Below, in pieces: positions 1 to 12,003 of a stretch of 64,000 nt of DNA. The first letter of the stretch is position 1; every line of letters starts with the position of its first letter. A program made the position numbers and the translations under genes. A model generated the notes under the pieces. It made no database searches. It was not told the origin of the DNA and saw only the letters and a list, made by a program, of their open reading frames with translations. Source of the DNA: Scylla paramamosain (Eukaryota; Arthropoda; Malacostraca; Decapoda; Portunidae); the NCBI RefSeq assembly GCF_035594125.1, contig NW_026973734.1, positions 419,194 through 483,193 of the forward strand, written 5' to 3'.

Positions 1-1286
1 ACACAATTTGTAATTCTCTTTTGTGTAATAACTTCCTTTCTTTATTTATGCATCTACTTTGTTTTTTTTTCCTTTCAAGCTTCTTTTTCCTTTATTTTTC
101 TTTCTCCAGTAACATAATTAATGATCCTCTTTTGTATAAACTTTCTTTTGTTATCTATGTACCAACAAGTGTTTTTTTTTTTCCTTCTTCTATCCTCATT
201 TTTTCCTTCTTTTTTCTTTTTGTTTCCTCTTCTTTTAACATTTTTATTCCTCTTCTCTGTTTATCTGTTTCTGTCCCTCCTTCTCTGTGCTTGTGTTATA
301 TATCAGGCGAGGACAGGATGGCTACAAGTATTCTTTATTCTCATTTGTAGTGAAACGAAGTTCAGATTTTCTTTTCATGTACCTTTGTTAACACTTTACT
401 GCCAATGACAATGTGACACTTACTACTTCATCTCTCCATAGACTAACATTTCTTAACCCTTTTTTGCGACCTCAGCACCCCTTGCGTCTAGCCTGGACAC
501 TCCCGCGCCCGTTAATTCTAATATTTGGTTGTATTAACTACAGTTGTATTAACAGTTGAAAATAAAGTTAACTTCATCAAATATAAAAGTCCACTCCCGA
601 TAGTTTGGTGTGCCTTGCAAGGAGCGTTTACATTGTACCGCCTTACAATATACGCAGCATTTTTCAGTACCCCCTAAAATTGATCTCAGCACCACATGTT
701 CAGAAACACACACTGCCCTTTACGATTCTGACTGGGCCACTAAAATATTTGAGACTCGATCACTCCTGTTGATGTCACTTCGCGCTTTGAAATCACACAC
801 TGCGCTTACACTAGACCCTTTGATCTACTTGTCACCGCCACGAACGAATGGAAATGTGTAGCAATCTGAGAGAATAATTTCAAAAGACGTAAACAATGAG
901 GTGCTTGGAACCTCCCGGGGCCTGCTGTTCTATTTCGGCTCTGTGTGTTATTTATCTAAGGTAACCCAAGTGAAGTGAAACCTTTGTCATTAACAGTCAA
1001 GAGGTCAAATTGGAGCCATTCAGTGGGTTAGTAGCTCAGGGGGAGAGAAAATGAAACCAGGCAAAGTTTAGATAACAGAAATACTTTTTTGACGGCATCA
1101 CTATCTCTTTGTATTAACTTCCACAGGTAGACTCTATGTATTACTTATTTGTCTCTTCCTATTGCTCGCTTCTTCATTTGTACCTGCGGCCTAATTAATT
1201 ACTCGAGCCAGACTCAGGTGGCCTCCCTTACCTGTTTTATTAGTTGATTCATTGTATAGCTTCTTCTGTTTGTATATCTTGGTGTA
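1..1286. other. T-rich DNA (1-460), then unrecognised unique DNA
   Basis: The first 460 bases are a loose pyrimidine tract, which explains the leucine/phenylalanine/serine-rich open frames there. From 460 to 1286 no gene, RNA or known repeat is recognised. Confidence 0.6.
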
Positions 1287-1319
1287 TGTGTGTGTGTGTG
1301 TCTGTGTGTGTGTGTGTGT

Positions 1320-1367
<48 letters not shown>

Positions 1368-1399
1368 ATGGGTGGCTGGGTGGGTGTAAGGGTTTGGTG

Positions 1400-1476
<77 letters not shown>
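1287..1476 (+). repeat. (TG)n then (CT)n microsatellites
   Basis: TG repeats with two TCTG interruptions at 1287-1366, and pure CT at 1400-1476. They create long false frames on both strands. Confidence 0.97.
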
Positions 1477-1479
<3 letters not shown>

Positions 1480-1679
1480 TTCCATACCATTCTTTTCTTT
1501 TCTTTCTGTCTCTTTCTTTCCAGCTTTTTTTTCTCGTTGTTCCTTTCTGTCTGTCTTTCTTTCTTTCTTTTTCTCCCTCTTTTCTTTGCCCTAACCATAT
1601 ATTTATCCCTTCTTTTCTCTCTCCTTTCCTCCCTCTCTCCCTCTCTTACTCCCTCCTTCATCTACATAATTCAATAAGG

Positions 1680-1949
1680 AAAGAAAGAGAGAGAGAGAGG
1701 AATGGAGTGAAGGAAGGTAGGAAGGAATAAGGGAAGTGGTGTGGGGGAGGAGGGAAGGAGGAAGGAAGGAAGGAAGAGAAGTTGGAGGAGGGAAGAAAAG
1801 GGGAAGCAAGGAATGGAATGAAGGAAAGGAATGAGACAACTAGGGAAAGAAGGAAGGAAGGAATAAAGGAAGGAAGGAAGGAAGGAAGGAAGGAAGGAAG
1901 GAAGGAAGGAAGGAGGAGGGGAGAGATGGAAGAGAAGAGAAGAAGAAAC

Positions 1950-2033
<84 letters not shown>
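1680..2033 (+). repeat. Purine tract: GAAG-type repeats then (GA)n
   Basis: A purine-rich strand for over 350 bp, with (GAAG)n at about 1849-1911 and pure (GA)n at 1954-2033. Confidence 0.95.
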
Positions 2034-2035
<2 letters not shown>

Positions 2036-2081
2036 TTTAATGCATAATCATAAAGTTGACACATGTAAACAGCTTCTCCCA

Positions 2082-2383
<302 letters not shown>

Positions 2384-2435
2384 AGAAAAGTGTTAACTTT
2401 TTAGTCCTTTTGTTTTTTACTTGTTGTGTTCTCCT

Positions 2436-2632
2436 CTTTCTCCTCCTCCTCCTCCTCCTCTTTCTCATTCACCTCTGGGGTTTCCCATCATCCTACGCAA
2501 CCCTCCTCCTCCTCCTCCTCCTCCTCCTTGTGCTCAATGACCTCGTTTCTCATCGTTTCCTGATCTCTTCTACGTACAAGTTCCCCCTCTCCTCCTCCTC
2601 CTCCTCCTCCTCCTCCTCCTCCTCCTCCTCCT
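2436..2632 (+). repeat. (CTC)n, three blocks
   Basis: Trinucleotide blocks at about 2438-2461, 2502-2528 and 2587-2632. Confidence 0.92.
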
Positions 2633-2639
2633 GCCTGGC

Positions 2640-3159
2640 TTCCATGACGTGTACATGAGATGGTGTGGTTCCTGCGGTGTCCACAAATTGCCTCTTTAAG
2701 GACAAAGTGTTCCTCGCTGGCAGTCTTTCCCTTGCACTCTTCCTCTGCGTTCCTTGCGTATTCCCTTGTATTGCTTTTTTTTTTTTTTTTCCGTGTGGTT
2801 TATATATTTGTTTGTAGTTTGTGCTATTTTTTTTTCTTAATTGTCTTCTGTGTTCTATTTTCCTTTTATTGTGTTGATTTTTTGTTATTCTTTTGTATTA
2901 CTGATTGTTTTCTTGTATTTATTTTTGTCTTATTTTACGTTTCTTTCATTTCTTTATTTTTTTTGTCTACCTGTTTTTATTATTAATCCCTATGTTATTA
3001 TGTTCATGAAGGAGGATTGCTGTGGTTTCTTTAAAGTTCAGTAAAATACTCGTGTACAACTTTGCATTAACTTAAAAAAAAAAAAAAGATTCAACAGAGG
3101 CGATGGAGTTTTAGTGTTTACTTAAGCGTGCCTGTGTATAACGTGCAAAGCCAACACTC
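2640..3159. other. T-rich spacer
   Basis: Poly-T and TTTG/TTTA-rich DNA with an A-run near 3074-3087. No coding signal is seen. Confidence 0.6.
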
Positions 3160-3480
3160 AAGGAAAGACCACTTACCAACATAAGGAAATAAGAGAAGCT
3201 GCAAGAAATCATCAGTTTTACTTGTGGCAGTCTCTGTATAAAACATTCTTACCTGCATCCACCTGTCACCCTCATCCATAAATTTGTGTGGTTTTCTTTC
3301 AACCTTAACAACCTGATTACTGAGTCCATTACAGTCATCCACCATTGTTGTTGAGATCCAGTGCCTTTTTATCTCTTTCAAATGTACCTGCATGAAGCTT
3401 GAACCCACTATTTCTCTTCCTGTCCTAATTATTGACCCTAAGGATTTTGTTTGTCACTCATGTTATATTCCATTCATCCG
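3160..3480 (-). mobile_element. CR1-like LINE 3' end, degenerate copy A
   Basis: On the minus strand this gives a worn version of the CR1-like C-terminus (VVDDCNGLSNQVV, then HKFMDEGDRWMQ) followed by its 3' UTR (CAGAGACTGCCACAAG near 3220-3235). Many substitutions and frame breaks are present, so it is old. It continues directly into copy B at about 3480. Confidence 0.75.
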
Positions 3481-3720
3481 TTACTGATTACTGTCCTTGA
3501 GAATTCATTTCTGCCTATCTCTTTCAAAAACCAAACTTTATCAAGCTTAAATCCATTATTTCTCTCCCTGTTCTGATTACTTCCCCGGAGCAGTATGTTT
3601 GTGACACTCGTTATCTGCAACACAAATAGTAAAACATTATACTGTACTCGGTTTAATTTTCGCTTAGTAGAATTGCCCACCAACGTTACTTTGTTATTAG
3701 CAGTCAAAGATTTAGAGGCC
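3481..3720 (-). mobile_element. CR1-like LINE C-terminal fragment, copy B
   Basis: The minus strand reads SNQNRERNNGFKLDKVWFLKEIGRNEFSR, a second copy of the same protein region as the neighbouring fragment. It is joined head to tail, so the C-terminal region has been tandemly duplicated. There is no RT catalytic motif. Confidence 0.75.
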
Positions 3721-3727
3721 TAAGAGG

Positions 3728-3960
3728 ATTGGTGGTGCAGTGGTTAGCGCGCCCGACACACAATACTAGGGTCCGGGGTTCGAATCTCCGGCTTGGTGAA
3801 GACAATTTGGACGTAAGCCAAGGAGTTGTGACCTTGCACCCCGCCAGTATTGCCAAGACGCCCTGAGCCAGAGGGGCGTGCTGGATGGCTTACCATCTCC
3901 CCTTCCTCTAACAACGGGGGAGGAACTTGTCTGGCGTGGAAACATAGAATTACTGGATTA
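3728..3960 (+). mobile_element. tRNA-derived SINE
   Basis: The head carries both internal RNA polymerase III promoter boxes: an A box TGGTGCAGTGG at 3733-3743 and a B box GGTTCGAATCT at 3777-3787, with tRNA-like spacing. CCGG-type arms around the B box can form a T-stem. A non-tRNA body of about 150 bp follows (GACGTAAGCCAAGGAG ... GGGGGAGGAACTTG). It lies between fragments of minus-strand CR1-like LINE. A functional tRNA is unlikely because no clean anticodon stem or acceptor stem is seen. Confidence 0.78.
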
Positions 3961-4002
3961 ATTTTCTTGGTTAGTTTTTTTTTTTTTTTTTGAATTATTT
4001 GA

Positions 4003-4165
4003 TTTATTAGCTAGTTTGTTAGGGTAAGCTGGAGTTCTTAATTAGCTTGTTAGAATTAGTTTATCTCGTTGGAATTAATTGATTTCTTAGCTTGTTAGAG
4101 TTAGTTAATTTCTCAATTAGCTTGTTAGAATTTGTTGATTTCTTAGTTAGGTAGTTAGGAATAGT
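4003..4165 (+). repeat. AT-rich minisatellite, ~35-bp unit
   Basis: AGCTTGTTAGAATTAGTT and GATTTCTTAG-like pieces alternate four to five times with small changes. Confidence 0.7.
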
Positions 4166-4254
4166 TCTCAAACAGACGAGGAAATGTCTCCTGCTGATGT
4201 ATTTCTTCATGATTTGGTCCAGCCTCGTCACTCCTTGAGAAAATTATAGCATCT

Positions 4255-4606
4255 TCTAGCCGCATCCTGATTATTGACCATATAGAATCTTGTCTACATC
4301 ACCGTGTTGTCTCCCCTATGCCACTTGCACACCTCCATCAGAACCACAGGAACATAACGCGACAAAATATGGGTTGGTGCATGAAGTGATGAGGCCTACA
4401 AGTGGCAGTCCCTGTAAAAAACCTACATCTCCTGATTACTAACCCTGAATATTTTGTTTGTCACCTTGTTATATCCCTTATGCCACTTGAACACCTCCAT
4501 CATCACCACTTTTAACCTATATACACCTTTCCTCTGGTTGCCATCTCCCTTATGCCACTTAAACATCTCCATCAGTTTCACTCTTGACCTACATGTACCT
4601 TCCCTC
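4255..4606 (-). mobile_element. CR1-like LINE fragments with repeated EVFKWHKG segment
   Basis: On the minus strand the motif M-E-x-F-K-W-H-K-G appears at about 4540-4570 and 4465-4500, with a third worn version near 4290-4330. A 3' UTR piece (TACAGGGACTGCCACTTGTAGG) lies at about 4395-4420. The same 75-80 bp of the CR1-like C-terminus has therefore been repeated in tandem. The block ends about 10 bp before the splice acceptor of the receptor-like exon. Confidence 0.7.
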
Positions 4607-4618
4607 TGTTCTCTGCAG

Positions 4619-4751
4619 CCCTTTTGGTGTTCTACGTGCCGAGCGAATCCGGGTAGAAGGTGACTCTGGGCATCTCGACGCTGCTCTCCATGACTGTCTT
4701 CCTCATGACCATCAGAGTCCCTGCCGCCCACTGAGAAGACACCGCTCGTCA
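4619..4751 (+). pseudogene. Nicotinic acetylcholine receptor-like exon (membrane segment 2), with two lesions
   Basis: Read from 4621, this 133-bp segment gives LLVFYVPSESG, then a stop, then KVTLGISTLLSMTVFLMTIR. That is the end of membrane segment 1, the short loop and the pore-lining segment 2 of a Cys-loop (nicotinic-type) channel subunit. After a frame change it continues SLPPTEKTPLV, the usual extracellular M2-M3 stretch. A pyrimidine-rich acceptor (CCCTCTGTTCTCTGCAG, ending 4618) and a consensus donor (GTGAGTACT from 4752) bracket it, as for a real exon. Two lesions are visible: TAG at 4654-4656 where the family has a glutamate codon in the GEKVTLG motif, and a loss of 2 bases near 4714-4718. 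It is therefore probably a decayed duplicate exon or part of a pseudogene; sequencing error in a real exon is the alternative. No other exon of such a receptor was recognised in the window. The subunit type is not assigned. Confidence 0.8.
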
Positions 4752-4788
4752 GTGAGTACTACGCCTCGCCTCTCACTGCCCTCCCTCT

Positions 4789-4970
4789 ACTGTGCCTTAC
4801 AATATACTGCCTTTCTTGTACTGTGCCTTATAATACACAGCTCCTCTTAGTAATGTGCCTCACAATATACTGGCCTTAGTAATGCGCCTCACGATACACT
4901 GCCCCCCCTGTACTGTGCCTTACAATATTGACTTTCTTGTACTGCGCTTTACCATATATTGTTCTCCCAC
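4789..4970 (+). repeat. Minisatellite, about six copies of a ~30-bp unit
   Basis: The unit ACTGTGCCTTACAATATACT recurs in variant form near 4789, 4820, 4852, 4881, 4912 and 4941. It starts about 35 bp past the donor site of the receptor-like exon. Confidence 0.8.
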
Positions 4971-5051
4971 CTTGGTCTCGTGGGACTCAACTTAATATTG
5001 GTACAAGTTAACCTGATATGATCTGACTTTTACTGCTACTTCTGCTGTTAC

Positions 5052-5119
5052 CGGTGGTGGTGGTGGTGGTGGTGGTGGTGGTGGTGCGACTACTACTGCT
5101 GCTACTACTAATACTGCTG

Positions 5120-5152
<33 letters not shown>
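5052..5152 (+). repeat. (GGT)n then (CTA)n
   Basis: GGT at 5052-5086, then ACT/CTA with CTG interruptions to 5152. AAC and CAC repeats follow to about 5235. Confidence 0.93.
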
Positions 5153-5153
<1 letters not shown>

Positions 5154-5504
5154 CCACCATTGCCACTACCACAACTGCAACAACCAGCCCAGTAAAAACA
5201 CCACAATCCCACCATTAACAACAACAACAACAACACTAATCTAACCTAACCCAGTCATTCCTATCAAACCAAGTAGGTATTGACAAGACCAGGCTCATCC
5301 ATCAGGGTTCAGCGAGGACTCTGTAAAATCACCCCTCGTCTGTCTCTACTTTCCTCACTACGGGAATAAGCACAGAGAAAAGGCGTTGCTACCACCTCGC
5401 CCCTTCCCCTTTAGTGGCCTTTCACAACATGCTGGGAATGTAGAGACACGTACTGTGCTGGCGAGCTGGAAAGTAATAATAATGCACTTGTGTGAGGTTA
5501 ATTG

Positions 5505-5822
<318 letters not shown>

Positions 5823-5954
5823 CTATGAAAGTCCATTTTTTATCACACCACCACAAGTCTTGCTGCCTAAAACTGACCAATTTTGCCCCAAACTTACGTT
5901 GCAATTTGCAGTATTCTTATTTATTTCTGAGTGTCCTGTTAGCCTTCTTTGTTA

Positions 5955-5956
<2 letters not shown>

Positions 5957-6009
<53 letters not shown>

Positions 6010-6085
6010 TGTTTATATAGTTAAGGTAGTCTCTGTTTCTCTCTATGTGTTTTTCTGTGTCTATTTGTGTCTGTGTCTATTTTTG

Positions 6086-6116
<31 letters not shown>

Positions 6117-6117
6117 T
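5957..6117 (+). repeat. (GT)n, two blocks
   Basis: GT at 5957-6008 and 6091-6117 with T/G-rich DNA between and after. Confidence 0.94.
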
Positions 6118-6436
6118 CGTTTTGTTTTTTTCTGCCAGTTTTTCTTCTTTCTGTTTGTTTTTCTGTCTGTTTTTCCGTCTTTTTGTTATCCTTATGCATG
6201 TTTGCGTCAATACGTGTTTGCTTGTCTGCCTGTTTGCTTGTCTGCTTGCCACTGTGTTTGTCTGACTGCCTGCCTGCGTGTCTGTCTCTCGGTCTGTTTT
6301 TTTTTTTTTTTTATCCATGTTTCTAGAATATTGCGTTGTTGTTGTTGTTGTTTGTTTGTTTTATAAGTAACGATGCCATCATAAATTCTATTAAGTTAGT
6401 CCTTAATTGTCTTAGTTATTTATTTATTCTTTTTCT

Positions 6437-6478
6437 TATTCATTCATTCATTTATTCATTCATTCATTCATTCATTCA
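6437..6478 (+). repeat. (ATTC)n
   Basis: Ten or so CATT units with one TTTA change. Confidence 0.9.
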
Positions 6479-6877
6479 CGTCGGCTGCTACGTTTTGTTT
6501 CTTAATGAGTCACTTGTCTCACCCACTCAGCCAATCATATTAATCAATTACTCAAACTTATTCACAATCATGCACTGTACATATCTGTTTAGCAAGTCAA
6601 TGCGGCACCTTGATCTATCATTCATTTGTAATAGTTGTTATTTAATGCCACGTGTCGCTGCTGTTACTGCTCGTGTTGTTGACAGCAATGGCGAGGGTAA
6701 AGTACCAAGTTAATCCCTGCAATATTTTTTTCTCTTCGCTGCGCGTTCATCACTTATTGCAACAGTTTTTTTTATTCTGCTCAAATCCTTCCTCACGTGT
6801 TGCTCTGAATCCCGTGACGTGCTGTTCATTTGTTGCTTGTATGCTGACTTGCCCTGTGTCTTCATTAGCACGGATCA

Positions 6878-6880
<3 letters not shown>

Positions 6881-6943
<63 letters not shown>
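6881..6943 (+). repeat. (GT)n
   Basis: Pure dinucleotide array of about 31 units. Confidence 0.97.
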
Positions 6944-6947
<4 letters not shown>

Positions 6948-6954
6948 TATGTAG

Positions 6955-7230
6955 GGCAGTGTGTTGTGTTGTAATGGACATGTGTTATAAGGGGGCGTGT
7001 GTTGGGTTGTGGTGTGTAGTCAGAGGGCGTGTGTTGTTTTGTGTCGCTGTGTTGTGTTTGGGCAGTGTGTTGTGTTGAGTTGTGTTGTGTGAGGGAAGTG
7101 TACTGTACAGTGTTGTATTGTGTTGTAAGAAGGCAGTATGTTGTTTTGTGTTGTGTTGTAAGAGGCTTGTATTGTGATACGTGTTGCGTTTGTTTGTGTT
7201 GTGCAGCGTTGTGTTGTACTGTATCCTGTT
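6955..7230 (+). repeat. Degenerate GTGTTGT array
   Basis: TGTTGTG-type units with AGAGGG and AAGAGGC spacers run for about 275 bp right after a GT microsatellite. It looks like a decayed expansion of that microsatellite. Confidence 0.7.
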
Positions 7231-7521
7231 ATGCTGCAAGAGATCAGTTTATTGTAAAGGGGCACAAAAGAATTACGGGTATTATTTTTTTCTTTTATTT
7301 TAGCTAAAGCAAGAACTATATCGGTCATTGAACTGCCAATGTGTTGAACCAAATTATTTGTTTTCTTTGTCATCATACTTGACGATACTAATTATAAGCA
7401 AAGACTTCTCAAGCTAATATTTGTCCTTTATAGGGGATTTACTTAGCAGGATGAAAGCTTCCGACCAGGAGGAGGAACGGCGGGTGGAGAAATGGAAGGG
7501 GAGAGGGTGGGGGTCCAGGGG

Positions 7522-7524
<3 letters not shown>

Positions 7525-7578
<54 letters not shown>

Positions 7579-7711
7579 CTCATGAATTGCAGGCATGAAA
7601 AAGAATGATGCACGTTATGATAATGATTATTATTCTTGTATTTGTCATTTCAGTGATTATTATGATACTAATAAGAGTAACAACAATACTCAACTTACCA
7701 GGAACTTAGCA

Positions 7712-7804
<93 letters not shown>
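7525..7804 (+). repeat. (GT)n at 7525-7576 and (CT)n at 7714-7804
   Basis: Two pure arrays separated by about 135 bp of AT-rich unique DNA. Confidence 0.96.
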
Positions 7805-7808
<4 letters not shown>

Positions 7809-9300
7809 AAGCTTTAACCCTATCTTGATTAATGGCTCCGAAAATTGAAGTCACCCGATTCTCACGTGGATTTCATTTCCATGCAGATATCCATGCAGAT
7901 AGAGACGTGGCAGTGAGGCTGGTAGATACCTATCAGCGCCAGCATTTTTAATTGTCTCCGATTTCGTGGGGCAAAGGGGTGTCTTAGCTAAATTTGAAAT
8001 CGATGTGCAGGAAAAGTACAGCATGAATTGCTGCACAAGTGTATCTAAAATTAAAAACATAACCCTTAATATTAATATTCATACTTACTGGTGTATGATA
8101 AGGCTTTGTTAATTGAATTATAAGATAAAACTAAAAATAGGTAATGATTTTTTTTTTTTTTTTAAAGTAAGTATGAACAGTAAAAATAAAAGGATGTTGA
8201 TTTCGGCTTGTGCATTTTATCTGGGAATGTTGAAAAATATCAGATATCACTGACACGTCCTGTATATGAAAGTAATCAGTGAAATAAAAAAAAAAACAGC
8301 ACCGCTGGCGGACGTACGACGTACTTGATCATGATTCTTCAGTTAAGGAAAGCGCCGCGCGCCATTAGGTAGGAGTGTAAAGTGTAAACAATAGCCTCTC
8401 AGTTTTGCCGATACAAAGGTCTTTACTTTGCTTTACTATATCCAGAATAGGGTATAGCTCGTTCTTTCAGTAATTTTCTTAATTCCGCTGTAGTCCATGA
8501 TTGTGGCGGTGATGTATCCATTGTGCAGGGTAGTCGAGTAAGCGTGGTCCTGTGTTTTGGTTTGCTCGCTGCCCAAGTACCCGAGGATAGTGATCGTACC
8601 GCAAAAATAAAGTCTCTGATACAAAATTATATTTTCTTTACATTAAATGGATTTGCCTGTTGTTTAGTACATGAAAATGCAATTATATATTAGTATACTT
8701 CCATTGAGGTCAGTAGAAAATTACAGATTGCCTGCCTTGATACACTTGTAGGCTCTTTTAAGAATATCATCTGAAATTATGAATAGAGGCTCAAACAATG
8801 TCATGTGCTGTCAGTTATCACGAAATTAATTGACTTAAAATTCAGACGCATTACTGTGCAACGATACACCTTTGTAAGCTTGTAAAACCTTGCCCCAAAA
8901 AGTATTTATTTTCTGGCGAGAATTAAAAATTCTGGCGCTCTCTGGTATTAAAACGCTGACTGCGACGCCTCTTAACATACCTGCCTCACCTGCATTCATT
9001 ACAAGGTCATGGGCAGGCGAGGAGCAAAACACTCATTGAGAATTAAGAGCAAAGAGAAAAGCTTGTTACCAGAAAATTCACACTGTAGATTTACTTTCTA
9101 GGAAGCGAGAGGTCGGAATAATTAGTCGAAGCTCAGCATGTCCGTGACTTTTGCTGGTTGTTGTTTGAGTGAAGTGAGTGAGTGGGAAGGGAGAGGGAAT
9201 GGATGAATGATGCTTTTGTGCTGAGCGTTACCACGTGCTGGAAGTAAAAGGGTTACCATGAATAGAAGATACTAAAGAATAAGAACAGCAAAAATATATA
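7805..9300. other. Unrecognised AT-rich unique DNA
   Basis: Only short, unconserved-looking open frames and T- or A-runs (8148-8163, 8286-8297). No family, RNA or transposon end is recognised. Confidence 0.5.
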
Positions 9301-9303
9301 CAC

Positions 9304-9306
<3 letters not shown>

Positions 9307-9378
<72 letters not shown>

Positions 9379-9416
9379 AAAAAAAAAATTCTCGAAAGTT
9401 TTCTTCCTTCTATTGT

Positions 9417-9469
<53 letters not shown>
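9307..9469 (+). repeat. (GA)n at 9307-9376 and (CTA)n at 9418-9469
   Basis: A pure GA array, a short A-rich spacer, then about 17 CTA units. Confidence 0.96.
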
Positions 9470-9470
<1 letters not shown>

Positions 9471-9844
9471 CTTTGCACGGTGAAGATACCGCGGCTATTT
9501 AACATTTTTGTCAGTGAGTAGGCTAGACTCTAAATATCGTGAACTAGACTGTTTTGATAAAGAGGCAAGAAACAACCTTTGCGCACTTTTTTTTTTTTTC
9601 AGGTTATCTTAAAAAATATATATGTTCATTTAACAATAAACAATATATTGTCATTTAACCTTAGAGTATAACCGCAACTGCTGCCACAATATTAATTAGG
9701 CTTTAACTCGCTGCTAAATCCTAATTTTCTAAATTGTTTAATATTACATGCTGAGAATTAAACTTAATAGAAACAAATATCCTTTCATCAATGGTCTGTT
9801 ATATTAGTTTTAAACTACTAAATATTACATACAAAAGCTCACTA

Positions 9845-9870
9845 CAACAACAACAACAACAACAACAACA

Positions 9871-9922
<52 letters not shown>

Positions 9923-9977
9923 ATAATAATAATAATAATAATAATATTACTACTACTACTACTACTACTACTACTAT
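9845..9977 (+). repeat. (CAA)n(CTA)n(ATA)n(CTA)n
   Basis: Compound trinucleotide array in which each block differs from the next by one base. Confidence 0.95.
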
Positions 9978-10184
9978 TACTGATGATGGTGATGGTAAGT
10001 ACGCTGCTTGACCTCAATACGAGCGGAGTGCAAGATGGTTTTGAGTCCCGCTATTAAGCTACTAATGAAATACAATATACGCGCGTTATGCTCCCCTCTT
10101 CATACTTGACGCGTATTACCGAAACGAGATTATTTGAGCTGCAACCTTAGCGTGAAGTGAGCAATATGTGAAGGAAGCTTAGGT

Positions 10185-10348
<164 letters not shown>

Positions 10349-10510
10349 GCAGTACCTTTATTGCGCACCCACAATTAAAGGTTTTGGTAAATGAACGCCA
10401 GAAGGTAGCGAAATTATTCCAAACAAAAATATTAATGACTTATCTAGGCATCTTGCTCAGAAGCCAAGGAAGGAAAGCGCAGGAATTACCCAAGATACAA
10501 TGTGCAGCTA

Positions 10511-10527
10511 TTTTTTATTTATTTATT

Positions 10528-10566
<39 letters not shown>

Positions 10567-10567
10567 T
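10511..10567 (+). repeat. (TTTA)n(TTA)n
   Basis: Tetranucleotide passing into trinucleotide, T-rich on both sides. Confidence 0.92.
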
Positions 10568-11771
10568 ATTTTTTTTATTGAGCATGTGCAGTAATCGTGA
10601 TGCTTCGCTGGCGTGAGGGACGCAGCCGCGGGAATGGAAACCTGCCTTCTTCTTCCGTGGGGTCTCTGTAATTTCCTTCACCCAAATGATAAATGTTCAT
10701 GAGTTTGGTGGGTTCAATTAATGTTTGTAATTACTGCCTTGGTGGAATGGGCCAAGAAAAAGCTGGAATGCCGCGTCTTCCTTGGCGGGTTTTGTGTGGT
10801 CGCGCCCTCGTCTCGGCGTCTTGTTTCACTTGCTTTTAATTGACTTCAGTGGAAACCGATAGAGTTACAAGAGATGTCTTCCAGATCATTGTCATTGGTG
10901 AACAAGAGCTGTACACCATCAACAGAACAGAAAAAAAAACTAATATTCTCAGTAGCCTCTGAAAATAATCCTTAAAAGAGAGAGAGAAAAAAAAAAAATT
11001 AGGAATGCATGACTGCGTCTCAAACATCTGGTAGTGAGGAATCAGTGGTCAGTCTTATCGCGCTTGTGAAATAGTCTGCAGGAAGTGAGTGGGTGCTGCC
11101 GTTCATTCCCAACTATTATAACTCTTTAGTCATTTCACACGAGCTGGGTGGGGCGTGTCCCAGACATGTGTGGACGAGGCGCATCAATTAAGTTGCTGAG
11201 GGAGATGATTTTGTGAGGCAGCGGAAGTGTGTGGTGGTGACAAGCCGCATTTGGTGTTGGAGTGTTTTCTGAGTGTTGCCGTCTGGTCTGTAGCTGTCTA
11301 GATCAAGTTGCCTGTCGGAAAGGAATGCGGAGATTTGCAGTGGTATAGTGTTCAGAAGCCGGCATGTCGCACTCCCTTTTGTGTGTTTCATTTTCCTTGA
11401 GGCCAAAGTCCCCTGGTGTTCTTACAACCTCCTTGCAAAACTTGAGAATTTATATATTTTTTATTTATTATTTTTTGTACTTTACAGTATATTAGAGGAA
11501 TTAGAATTGCGGGAAAACCCTAAGCTGCTATTTTCGGGATCAGAATACAGGGCTAATTTTAGGTCACTACCAATTTTTTTGCTTTAGCCCACCCTTCTAT
11601 TTCGAGCTCCTCTGTTGTTACGTATTATATACACCGTGAAAACAGACGGCGTTAAGCCGCTGACTCGGTCAGATGGTTCAAAGGAAGGGCATGTTAAGCT
11701 CTCGCAGCAAATGCCTTGATCATCTGGCTCAAGGGTCGCCGTCAGCATTCACCACCAAGGACGTGCTCCAG
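10568..11771. other. Unrecognised unique DNA
   Basis: Mixed-composition DNA with no convincing exon or mobile element before the duplication at 11.77 kb. Confidence 0.5.
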
Positions 11772-12003
11772 TCTGAGGAGTATTCCATTGTCAGCTCCCA
11801 GGACTGGCGTGGGGACAGATGCATTGAGAAGATCTATTGATATCTTATAAGTAGCAGTCTCAATCAAGCTGCATTGAGGTTAACAACGTCTGAGGAGCAT
11901 TCCGTGTTCTGTGCTCAGGATATGCTTGTGGGTAGATGCTTTAAGAAAATCTGTTGATATTTTAAAAGTTTAATATTCTTAGCAAGCAGCATTAAAATCA
12001 AAC
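11772..12003 (+). repeat. Tandem duplication, two copies of 117 bp
   Basis: TCTGAGGAGYATTCC begins both copies at 11772 and 11889. ATTGAGAAGATCTATTGATAT and TTAAGAAAATCTGTTGATAT are aligned inside, as are AAGCTGCATTGAGG and AAGCAGCATTAAAA near the ends. Confidence 0.75.

Noticed and set aside
3728..3800. Functional tRNA gene
   Set aside because: The A and B boxes are present, but no clean acceptor and anticodon stems are seen and a SINE body follows.
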